The position numbers and the translations under genes are program-made. The notes beneath the pieces were generated by a model. The model did not search any database and was not told the origin of the DNA. It was given only the letters and a program-made list of their open reading frames with translations. From Acidobacteria bacterium UBA7540 (GTDB taxonomy: Bacteria > Acidobacteriota > Terriglobia > UBA7540), in NCBI GenBank assembly GCA_002478145.1, contig DLMI01000234.1, positions 1 through 64,000 on the forward strand: a stretch of 64,000 nucleotides of DNA, given 5' to 3'. How positions within the stretch are numbered: the first letter of the stretch is position 1; each line of letters starts with the position of its first letter. This document shows positions 10,139 to 18,800 of the stretch, one piece after another.

Positions 10139-10780
10139 CTACTTCGGTATGATCTTTTCGAAGCGCTTCCCCCCCGTCTGCACGTCTTTTCCGTAAAGCT
10201 CGAGATAGTGGACGGTGTGCCCGGAGGCATTGATGTACATCTTCTCGAGAATGGCCGGCCGGCCGTCGATGACGATCTCGGCATGGACGGCGCTGCCCAC
10301 CTTCTTTACGGTGATCGACCGCTGGGGGGCGGCCGCGATAGTCATTTGGTATCCGTTCACCGACGGGTACGGTTTAATGTTGATGCCATAGGCCATCTTC
10401 TTCTCGATCCAATTGAGATTCTCCCGGTGGCCGTCCTTGGCGAGCATGACCCAGTAGGCGATCACCGGTTTCTTGCGATCCAGTTTGCCGTCGGCGGTGA
10501 GCTGGGCATCGTAATGCACGACGTTGGCGTTCGTGTTGCGCTCGATGATGAAGAGCGGCTGAGTTCCAGGATGGGCAGGGGCCGATGCGGGCTGACTTTG
10601 CTTGACGCCCGGGGTGGGCTTCCTCTGCTCGGCGCCGGCCGGCGGCTGATTCTCCGGCTGGGCCGGGCTGGGCGCGGCATTGCTCTGCGCGATGGTGAAC
10701 AGCGGCAGAGTTTCTGGCTGGGCACAGCCCAGCGCGACCAGCAGGGCGAGAATGGCGAACCACCACAGCGTTTTTTGCAT
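10139..10780 (-). CDS. DUF4833-type lipoprotein
   Basis: The start ATG follows AAGGAG by 6 nt and opens a lipoprotein signal MQKTLWWFAILALLVALGC, with the lipobox cysteine at about residue 19. A longer reading 10 codons upstream lacks both features. A proline- and alanine-rich linker (about 30-75) leads into a domain with NANVVHYDAQLTADGKLD and AYWVMLAKDGHRENLNWIE, which I recognise as DUF4833. The biochemical function of this family is unknown to me. It lies between the Aur1-like enzyme and the fused ligase/PLP enzyme on the same strand with short gaps, so it is probably in one transcript and may help handle the lipid product in the periplasm. That role is a guess from context. Confidence 0.7.
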   Translation of the reverse strand: MQKTLWWFAILALLVALGCAQPETLPLFTIAQSNAAPSPAQPENQPPAGAEQRKPTPGVKQSQPASAPAHPGTQPLFIIERNTNANVVHYDAQLTADGKLDRKKPVIAYWVMLAKDGHRENLNWIEKKMAYGINIKPYPSVNGYQMTIAAAPQRSITVKKVGSAVHAEIVIDGRPAILEKMYINASGHTVHYLELYGKDVQTGGKRFEKIIPK

Positions 10781-10832
10781 GAGGTCTCCTTCCCAGGTTT
10801 CGCGGCTCACCTCAAACCCGCGCAGGGCGGCG

Positions 10833-13800
10833 CTATAACTTGGCCAGTTCGTCGGCCGTGGCGTCGACCGTAGCGCGGATCTGTTCCTGGCTGTGATTGG
10901 TGGTGATGAAGAAGCGGAGGCGGGCGGAGTGGTCGGGCACGGCAGGGTGCAGAATCGGTTGGACGTTAATGCCGCGCTCGAACAGGGCGCTCGCCAGGCG
11001 CAGGCTCTTGACCGAGCTGCCGACGATCACCGGAATCACGGGCGTACCGGCGGCCGAGCCGGTGTTGAGACCGCGCTGGCGGGCCAGCTTCAGGAACAGC
11101 GCCGCCAGCTCGCGCAGCCGGGCCACGCGCCGCGGCTCGCGCTGGAGGACCGTCAGGGCGGCCAGGGCCGCAGCAGCGCTAGGCGGGGAGAGGCCCACGC
11201 TGTAGACGAACCCGGGGGCGGTGTACTTGAGGTACTCGACGAGCTCGGTCGAGCCGGCGATGTACCCGCCGCAACTGGCCAGCGACTTGGAGAGCGTGCC
11301 CATCCATAGGTCGACGTCGGAGCGGGCCACGCCCCAGTGCTCGCCGATGCCCCGGCCGGTCGCCCCCATGGTGCCCAGCGAGTGCGCTTCATCGACCAGC
11401 AGCAGCGTCTTGTGCTTCCTCCTGAGTTCCAGGAAGCGTGGCAGTTCGGGGAAGTCGCCATCCATGCTGTATACGCCCTCGATGGCGACCAGCACGCGGC
11501 GATAGCGGTGGCGCACTTCGGACAACAGGGTGTCGAGCGCCTGCCAGTCGTTATGGGCGAAGGTGCGACGCGTAGCGCCGGCAAGGATGGCACCCTGGAC
11601 GATCGAGTTGTGGGCCAGAATGTCGTGGAGGATCAGATCGTCCGGTCCGACCAGGTGGCCGATGGTGGTGACGTTGGTGGCATGGCCGGAGACGAAGACG
11701 ATCGCGCTCGGGGTGGCCAGGAAGGCGGCCAGGGCCTGCTCCAGATCACGATGCACCTGCTTCTCGCCGGAGACCAAGCGACTGGCGCCGGCACTGGTGC
11801 CATAGCGGTCGATCGCGGCCTTGGCGGCGGCGGCGACCTCCGGATCGTGGGCCAGGCCGACGTAATCATAGATGCTGAAGTTGACGAGCAGTCGCCCCTC
11901 GATGCATGGTGCGTTTCCGGCTCCGCCCTGGTCGACGCGGAAATACGGGTTGTCGCCGGCCGCCAGCAGCAGGTGTTGCTGACGCTTCAACTCGCCGTAC
12001 TCGGGGAAGCGAGCCAAATCGTAATGTTCGGGCGGGATCTGGTCGGCGGGAACATCGGGCCTGGGGGCATCGATCAGGTGCTTCTGCACGGCCTGGACCA
12101 GATCCCCCATCGTCCGGGCCTGGCTGAACACCGTGTCGGGCAGGCAGATGGCGAAGGTTTTCTCCAGCCTGGCCACGAGGTCCAGGCTCTGCAGCGAATC
12201 CAGGCCCAGGGCGGCAAGGGGTGTGTCCGGTGTCAGGTCGGGCAAAGCTGCGCCGGTCAAGGCGCGGGCGTGCTGGCGGACGGCGGCCAGAGCGGCTTGC
12301 CAAAAGTGCGGGGCGGGATGCGCCGTGGAAAACCCCGCATCTTCGGCGCCAGGGCGGATGGCGCCGCTCGGGCCGGCATTGTCGACCGGCAAGCCGCAGT
12401 ATTCGGCGAGGGCCTTGAGCTCGCCGGCCAGGAAGGCCGCGTGACAGGCATGGCGCTGGATCTTGCCGCTGGAGGTCCTGGGAATCGTACCGCTGCGCAC
12501 CAGCACGACCGCGTCCAGGGCCAACCCATGTTCATCGAGCACCGCCCTGCGAACCGCATCCAGCACGTGCGCGAAATCGACCTCTCCTTTGCGCGCGACC
12601 TCCTGCACCAGAACCAGGCGCTGGCGGCCGTGATTGTCCGCGACGAAAGCGGCCCCGTAGCCGGCTACCAGCAGCGGGTGGCTACCGCGGGCGGTGGCCT
12701 CGATATCCTGCGGATAGCGGTTCAGGCCGCGGACGATGATCAGGTCATCCAGCCGGCCGGTGACGTAGAGTTGGCCCTCGCGCATGAAGCCCAGGTCGCC
12801 GGTCCGCAGGAACGGGCCTCCGCCCGAGTCGCTCAGGCGGGCGTCGAAGGAACGGCGAGTCTGGCCGGGCTTGTGCCAGTAGCCCTGACCGACCGCCGCG
12901 CCGGCAACCCAGATTTCGCCCACGCGGTCGGGGGCGGCCTCTGCGCGGCTGTGCCGGTCGACGATCACTACGCGCAGACCGCCGACGGGCGATCCGCAGG
13001 CCACCAGGCGATGAGCCTGCGGCGCATCGTTGGGCACGGGCTCGACGCGGTTCTCGGCCAGCGCCGGGTCGTGGAAGGTCCCGATGGTCGCGCCGCTGTC
13101 GCGCGTCGGGCCGCTGACCATGAGCGTCGCCTCCGCCAAACCGTAGCAGCAATAAAGGGCTCCGGGTTTGAAGCCGCAGGGGGCGAAGGCGGCGGCAAAG
13201 CGTTCGAGCGTTCCGGGCTCAATGGGTTCGCCGCCGACGAAGGCCAATGCCCAGGAGGAAAGGTCGAGGGTGGCACGCTGCTCCTCGGTGATCTTGCGAA
13301 TACAAAGATCGTAGGCGAAGTTGGGCCCGCCGGAAATGGTGGCCCGGTACTTGCTGATGGCGGCCAGCCAGGTGATGGGGCTCTGGAGGAACGTGGCCGG
13401 CGAGATGGAAACATTTGTCACACCGGCGAACACCGGGACCAGAACGCCACCCACCAGCCCCATGTCATGGTACATGGGCAGCCAGAACACGCTGCTGTCC
13501 TCGTGCTGTATGCCGAAAGCCTGATGGATGGTGTGGATGTTGGCCATGAGGTTCGCGTGACTGAGCATGACGCCCTTGGGCCGGCTGGTCGAGCCGGAGG
13601 TGTACTGGAGCATGGCAAGCGTGTCGGGGGCGATGGCTGGTTCTTGCCAGCGCTTGGCCAAGGCGTCGGGAATCTCGTCGGTGGCGAGCCACGAGAGCTG
13701 GGAGGAAGTGGCCGCTTGACCGCTTTTTTCCGCTTCTATTCTGGCCTGGAACTGAGCCGCGCCCGAGGTGTTGCTCAGGGCGATGCGGGCCCCGGCATCG

Positions 13801-14153
13801 GCGGCGACGGCTTGGAAGCGCTCGAGTATGCGGTGGCGATGCGGCGGGTAGGTCGGCACCGCTACGCAACCGGCGTACAGGCAGCCGAAGAAAGCCGTAA
13901 TGAAGTCGAGGCCGGGCGGATAGACCAGCAGCACAAACTGGCCGGCAAAGCCCATGTCCTGCAAGCGAGCCGCGATGGCTCGGGCTCGCCGATCGAGCTG
14001 GGCGTAGGTCAGACTGGCGTGATCGCCCTGGCCGTCGAGCAGATGGACGAAGGCCGGTTGCCGCGGGCGTTCGTCGGCGTGGCGGCGCAGCACGCGGATC
14101 AGGTGGCCGGGAAGCTGTTGCGGACTAACGTGGTTTTGAGCGTGAACCGACAT
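10833..14153 (-). CDS. Fused fatty acyl-AMP ligase - acyl carrier protein - serine-palmitoyltransferase-like alpha-oxoamine synthase
   Basis: This is a single protein of about 1,106 residues; a start 17 codons upstream is also open, and neither has a strong ribosome site. Residues 1 to about 590 are a FAAL: YTSGSTSRPKGVMLSH, FWLPMYHDMGLVGG, YCCYGLAEA, LRTGDLGFMREGQLYVTGR and the PRTSSGKIQR tail. Residues about 620-690 are a carrier domain with the phosphopantetheine serine in ALGLDSLQ. Residues about 740-1100 are an alpha-oxoamine synthase: NFSIYDYVGLA, YGTSAGASRLVSG, HDILAHNSIVQGA, VDEAHSLGTMG and the PLP lysine in GTLSKSLASCGGY. The ligase would load a free fatty acid on the carrier, and the PLP domain would condense it with an amino acid, probably serine, to a 3-keto long-chain base. 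In Caulobacter these are separate genes. Amino-acid choice is inferred. Confidence 0.88.
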   Translation of the reverse strand: MSVHAQNHVSPQQLPGHLIRVLRRHADERPRQPAFVHLLDGQGDHASLTYAQLDRRARAIAARLQDMGFAGQFVLLVYPPGLDFITAFFGCLYAGCVAVPTYPPHRHRILERFQAVAADAGARIALSNTSGAAQFQARIEAEKSGQAATSSQLSWLATDEIPDALAKRWQEPAIAPDTLAMLQYTSGSTSRPKGVMLSHANLMANIHTIHQAFGIQHEDSSVFWLPMYHDMGLVGGVLVPVFAGVTNVSISPATFLQSPITWLAAISKYRATISGGPNFAYDLCIRKITEEQRATLDLSSWALAFVGGEPIEPGTLERFAAAFAPCGFKPGALYCCYGLAEATLMVSGPTRDSGATIGTFHDPALAENRVEPVPNDAPQAHRLVACGSPVGGLRVVIVDRHSRAEAAPDRVGEIWVAGAAVGQGYWHKPGQTRRSFDARLSDSGGGPFLRTGDLGFMREGQLYVTGRLDDLIIVRGLNRYPQDIEATARGSHPLLVAGYGAAFVADNHGRQRLVLVQEVARKGEVDFAHVLDAVRRAVLDEHGLALDAVVLVRSGTIPRTSSGKIQRHACHAAFLAGELKALAEYCGLPVDNAGPSGAIRPGAEDAGFSTAHPAPHFWQAALAAVRQHARALTGAALPDLTPDTPLAALGLDSLQSLDLVARLEKTFAICLPDTVFSQARTMGDLVQAVQKHLIDAPRPDVPADQIPPEHYDLARFPEYGELKRQQHLLLAAGDNPYFRVDQGGAGNAPCIEGRLLVNFSIYDYVGLAHDPEVAAAAKAAIDRYGTSAGASRLVSGEKQVHRDLEQALAAFLATPSAIVFVSGHATNVTTIGHLVGPDDLILHDILAHNSIVQGAILAGATRRTFAHNDWQALDTLLSEVRHRYRRVLVAIEGVYSMDGDFPELPRFLELRRKHKTLLLVDEAHSLGTMGATGRGIGEHWGVARSDVDLWMGTLSKSLASCGGYIAGSTELVEYLKYTAPGFVYSVGLSPPSAAAALAALTVLQREPRRVARLRELAALFLKLARQRGLNTGSAAGTPVIPVIVGSSVKSLRLASALFERGINVQPILHPAVPDHSARLRFFITTNHSQEQIRATVDATADELAKL

Positions 14154-14333
14154 AATCCCGGGTTTCCCAGATAACTTTGGCCCACGACCGGCGCGGGCCT
14201 CCACTCGTTTATAACTCCGGCCAAGTTCGTTTTCAAGGACTTTGTCCGCGCCCGGTCATGGCCGTGATGGGAAAATCCGGGTTGATAGTAGTCAGAGTCG
14301 CCGTAAAATAGGGACATCTCTGGAGGCGCACTG

Positions 14334-14397
14334 ATGCTCAAACGACGCGTGGTCATAACCAGCCTGGGAATAGTTGCTCCCAACGGTTTAGGAACGG
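14334..14397 (+). pseudogene. Truncated start of a FabF-type beta-ketoacyl synthase
   Basis: An ATG preceded by a good TGGAGG site begins MLKRRVVITSLGIVAPNGLG, the typical opening of FabF/KS-II ketosynthases. After about 20 residues the similarity stops: the reading continues to a stop near 14582 in sequence rich in Arg, Cys and Pro with no ketosynthase features. The gene has lost everything after its first strand and turn. It diverges from the lipid locus across 180 bp, so an intact KS could once have belonged to it. The break marks either a deletion or rearrangement endpoint or an assembly join. Confidence 0.6.
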
Positions 14398-14615
14398 ATT
14401 CTCGGTGTCTTCGAGAACAAATTCCCGGTACGGTTCGCCCTTGTCCACACTGCACCCCGCGCGTGGCTCCCCGTTGTCGTTGGACAGCCAGAGGCTCAGG
14501 CCTTCTCTCTCAACTCTGTTTCCAGACTGCGTCTCAGGCTAACCTTGAACGCGAGTTTACGCGAGTCATTCTGCCCCGGTAATAAGCGAGCGCAAGAAAA
14601 AACGACCTCGTCGTA

Positions 14616-15299
14616 GTGCCCGATTCCGCGTATTATGGACTCCCTGTGACCAAGCCCAAAAAGGTCGAACTCGGTTTTTTCCTCATCGGCAGCATCGTCG
14701 TTGCCGCCGCGGCCCTGTTATTATTCGGCTGGCTGGCGGAAGAGATGCTCGAATCAGAGACGCAGACATTCGATGATGCCGTGCGGGCAGCAATCCACCG
14801 ACTCGCTTCGCCGGCAATGACCAGCGCGATGCAAGTTTTTTCATTTCTCGGTTCGGGAACATTCCTGGTGGCGCTGAGTCTCCTCACGATTGCAATATTG
14901 TTATACATCCATCGCCCTCGAGCGGCTGATTTGATGGGCATTACCATGGCGGGTGCGGTCGCTCTTGATCTGGTGTTGAAGCATGCATTCCACCGTGGTC
15001 GTCCCGTCCCCTTTTTCGGGACGGCCCCAAGCTCGTATAGTTTTCCGAGCGGCCATGCTTTCGCATCGCTTTGTTTCTATGGGGTGTTGGCAGGAATTCT
15101 TTCCGCGCACGCTCCAACGCCAAGAGCACGATTGTTTATTTGGACGTGCGCCGCACTGCTTGTCGGGCTTATCGGAGTTTCGCGCATCTATCTGGGAGCG
15201 CATTACCCGAGCGATGTCGTAGGCGGCTATTGCGCCGCCCTTGTTTGGGTGGGAGCGATTGGTATTCTGGACCATGTTCTTAACAACCGCGCGGGGTGA
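14616..15299 (+). CDS. PAP2-family membrane phosphatase (undecaprenyl-diphosphate or phosphatidate phosphatase type)
   Basis: About 217-227 residues with six predicted membrane segments. All three classical PAP2 motifs are present: KHAFHRGRP, YSFPSGHAF and GVSRIYLGAHYPSDVVGG, including the two catalytic histidines and the final Asp. This is the ordinary phosphatase branch, unlike the Aur1-like enzyme at 9446. The start is uncertain: GTG at 14616 and GTG at 14646 are both possible and neither has a clear ribosome site. Directly downstream lies a broken diacylglycerol-kinase gene. The pair would have interconverted phosphatidate/diacylglycerol or recycled undecaprenyl carrier. Confidence 0.82.
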   Translation: MPDSAYYGLPVTKPKKVELGFFLIGSIVVAAAALLLFGWLAEEMLESETQTFDDAVRAAIHRLASPAMTSAMQVFSFLGSGTFLVALSLLTIAILLYIHRPRAADLMGITMAGAVALDLVLKHAFHRGRPVPFFGTAPSSYSFPSGHAFASLCFYGVLAGILSAHAPTPRARLFIWTCAALLVGLIGVSRIYLGAHYPSDVVGGYCAALVWVGAIGILDHVLNNRAG

Positions 15300-15345
15300 G
15301 GAATCGAAGCCCGGCGAACGCAAGCAAAACCCCGTAAATCTTACG

Positions 15346-15609
15346 ATGCAGGCCCGACACTTCACCGTCATACTTAACAATGCTGCCGGCGCGGAAAACC
15401 AAGGCAGCCTGCGCGACCGCCTCATCGAGATTTTCAAACAGCACAACATCAATCCCGAGATTCACTTAGCTAAACGAGGCGATGGGATCACCACGATTGC
15501 AGAAGCGGCGGCGCGAAACGGCTGTTTCGCGATGGCCGCCGGCCGAGGCAACGGGACAGTCAACGCAGTAGCATCAGCTCTCATCGACTCGGAATGCTGT
15601 GCATATTGA
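15346..15609 (+). pseudogene. N-terminal remnant of a diacylglycerol-kinase-like lipid kinase
   Basis: The 87-codon reading starts HFTVILNNAAG, like the first strand and turn of DagK catalytic domains, continues through a helix (RDRLIEIFKQHNI) and reaches AAGRGNGTVNAVASALI. That last segment corresponds to the family's nucleotide-binding GGDGTVNEV motif, but the aspartate is replaced by Asn and the glycines are shifted. The reading stops about 10 residues later, while intact family members have about 300 residues. No continuation is visible in other frames downstream. It is most likely a dead fragment left beside the PAP2 gene. Confidence 0.6.
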
Positions 15610-15816
15610 AAACCTCGTTCTAATTTGCAGTGCAAGGTGCTTCCATGGGCCACCGAAGGAGCCATGGGTTCTTCTCGCGAGAACCCCAAAGACCGCAACC
15701 GCCCCTCTTTCCACCCTTCCCTCCGACACTGTACTGTTTAAAGCGTTGACATTCGCCTTTTTATGGAGTTACATTTCGGCAGAATCATTCGGATCCTCGC
15801 CCCAGTGGAGGTCGCT

Positions 15817-18800
15817 ATGTCTCCGCGCGTCAGCGCTACCAACCAGCGGCAAACCGCGACGAAGCGCATTGTGCACTGCTGGGGATTTGTCGGCCTTTCA
15901 TTTCTCGCCATCGTATGCTTTGGTCTTCTTCAGAGGATGCAAGCCGCAGAGAATACGTTCCCTGACCATCAAGTTTTTGCCGCGTCCACGAATATTCAGC
16001 CCAAGCTCGTCGCGAGTTACGGCAAGCTACCTCTCAGTTTTGAGGCTAACCAGGGCCAGGTGCGCGGCCCCGTCAAGTTTCTCTCGCGCGGGAGGGGCTA
16101 CGCTTTGTTCCTCTCCGGTGACGAGGCAGTTTTGACGTTAGAAAGGGCAAGTCAAAACGCAAATCGCAAAAGTCAAATGGCAAATGTAGAAGAAACGGGA
16201 GAAGAAATTGCAAACCGGAAATTGCAAACTGGAAATTTGAAGCTTGCCACTCGCCACCCGGCACTTGACACTACCGCGAAGGCCGTGCATCGGACAACTG
16301 ACAACGGAGCACGGACCACGGCCAGTGTTCTGCGGATGAAACTTGTGGGCGCAAACGCCGGCGCAGGAGTGACGGGCGCCGATGAACTGCCTGGCAAGGT
16401 CAATTACTTTATCGGCAATGATCCCGAGAAGTGGCGCACCGACGTGTCCACCTACGCCCAAGTGCGATATCGGAATGTTTATCCGGGTATCGACTTGGTT
16501 TACTACGGCAACCAGGATGGGGAACTGGAGTATGACTTCGTGGTGGCGCCAGGGGCAAGCCCCAACTCGATTTTGCTTGCCATCGATGCCGGAGAACGAC
16601 CGGGCAGTAAGCAGAAGTCGGCAGGCGCAGGGCGTCCTCAAATCGATGCGAATGGCGATCTCGTGCTACGCAGCGATCGAGGCAATGAGGTCCGTTTCCG
16701 GAAGCCGGTCGTATATCAGCCTCTCTCCACTGTCGCCAGTCCTCAGTCGATAGTTGAGGGTGCGGTGCGACAAGCAGGCTTCGCTAATCAAAAATCTGAA
16801 ATCCAAAATCCAAAATTAATCGGGGGTCACTACGTCCTCTCGGCGTCGAACCAAGTCCGTTTCGCTGTCGGCCCCTACGACCACACCAAGCCGCTCATCA
16901 TTGACCCCACGCTCGTCTATTCTACCTACCTGGGCGGAACAAGCGGCTATGACGAGGGTTACTCTATTGCTGTGGATGCGTCGGGCAACGCCTATGTGAC
17001 TGGCCAGACTTCCGCCACCGACTTTCCTTTGGCCGGCCCGTTGCAATCAACAAACAAATCAACCGGCGGCACCGCCTTCGTTTCAAAACTGAGCGCCGAC
17101 GGCTCAGCCCTTGTGTATTCCACTTACCTGGGCGGAAGCGTGAGCGACCAGGGTAATGCCATCGCTGTAGATGCTGCGGGCAACGCCTACGTGGCCGGCC
17201 AGACTTGTTCCACTGACTTTCCCACTGTCTTTCCGGTTCAAGCCGCCCTCAATGGCGCCTGTGGCGGGTTTGTGTCGAAACTTAATGCGGCCGGGTCGGC
17301 GCTTGTCTATTCGACTTACCTTGGTGGGAGCGGCACGGCAGTCGGGAGTGGTCCCTACGATTCTGCTGCCGGCATCGCCGTGGACTCCTCCGGCGGCGCC
17401 TACGTAACCGGCACGACTTACTCAAGCGAGTTTCCGACTGTCAATCCCATACAGGGAACGCTCCTGGGAACGTATAGCGCTTTCCTGACCAAACTGAACG
17501 CGTCCGGATCAGCTTTCGTCTATTCCACCTATGTCGTCTTCGGCAGCGGCGCAGGCGTCGCTGTGGATTCTTCAGGCAACGCCTATTTGACCGGGACGTC
17601 CTTCAACTTCTCTAGTTCTTACCCTCCAGGCAGCACGACCATAGGCATTGCTACGACCCTGTTCGTATGCAAGGTGAACGAAGCGGGCAGCGCCTTTGTC
17701 TACTTCACCTACGTGGGCGCTACTATTTTCGATTCCGCAAACGCGATTGCCGTCGATTCCTCCGGCAACGCTTACGTGGCCGGCGAATCTGGGTCGACGA
17801 ACTTTCCTACAGTGAATCCCGTGCAGCCGACCAACAACTGTCCCTATAGCGGCAACGCCATCATCTTCAAGTTGAATGCGGCCGGCTCAGCCCTCATCTA
17901 TTCCACCTATCTCGGCGGCACGGGCCACGGAAAATGCAATATGTTGGCGGATACTGGCGGCGATGGGGCCGCTGCCATCGCCGTCGATTCCGCCGGCAAT
18001 GCCTACCTGACTGGGTGGACCTATTCGACCGACTTTCCAACCGTCGATCCCATACAAGCCACCAATCGTTCCGGGTGTGGTATGACGTCCTTTGTGGCCA
18101 GCCTGAACGCAGCCGGGACCGCCCTTGCCTACTCCACATATCTCGGTGGCAGCGGTTGTGATGATTGGGGCCGAGGCATCGCGGTGGATTCTTCCCAAAA
18201 CGCCTACGTTACTGGATGGACTGATTCGAGGGACTTTCCTACGGTTAATCCATTACAGGGGACCAATGACAGTCCCCAGAATTCAGCGAGCTCCTATGTG
18301 GCCAAGATTTCACCCCCGAGCGCTGTAACACTCGCCCCAAGCAGCCTCAATTTTGGATCTGTTCCGGGCAACTCTACTAGCCCAAACCAGAGCGTAACCC
18401 TGACGCCGATCGCTATCGGCCAGCTAACCCTAACGAGCATTACGGCCAGCGGCGACTTTGCGCTCGTGACCACGGCTACTTCCTGCCCGTACGGCGGGGG
18501 CGCGCTCTCATCCGAGGTCGCCTGCACCATCGATGTTACCTTTACCCCTACGGCGGCGAGCCCTAGGACCGGAGCCGTAACCATCACCTACACGGGCTTG
18601 GGTAGCCCTCAAACCATTGCCTTGAGTGGCACGGGAAGCGTCGCCGCAGTAAACGTTTCTCCCGTGAGCTTAAGCTTCGGCAGCCAGGATGTGGGAACCT
18701 CAAGCGCTTCCTTGCCGGTTACGGTTACGAACAGCAGCGCCGTTCCGTTAACGGTCAGCAGCGTGGCGACTTCGAGCGGGTTTACCCAAAGCAATAATTG

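Noticed and set aside
11337..14174. A 945-codon plus-strand open reading opposite the FAAL-ACP-SPT gene
   Set aside because: It has Gly/Gln/Arg/His-rich composition without any domain, while the minus strand carries complete catalytic motifs. It is a GC-rich antisense shadow.
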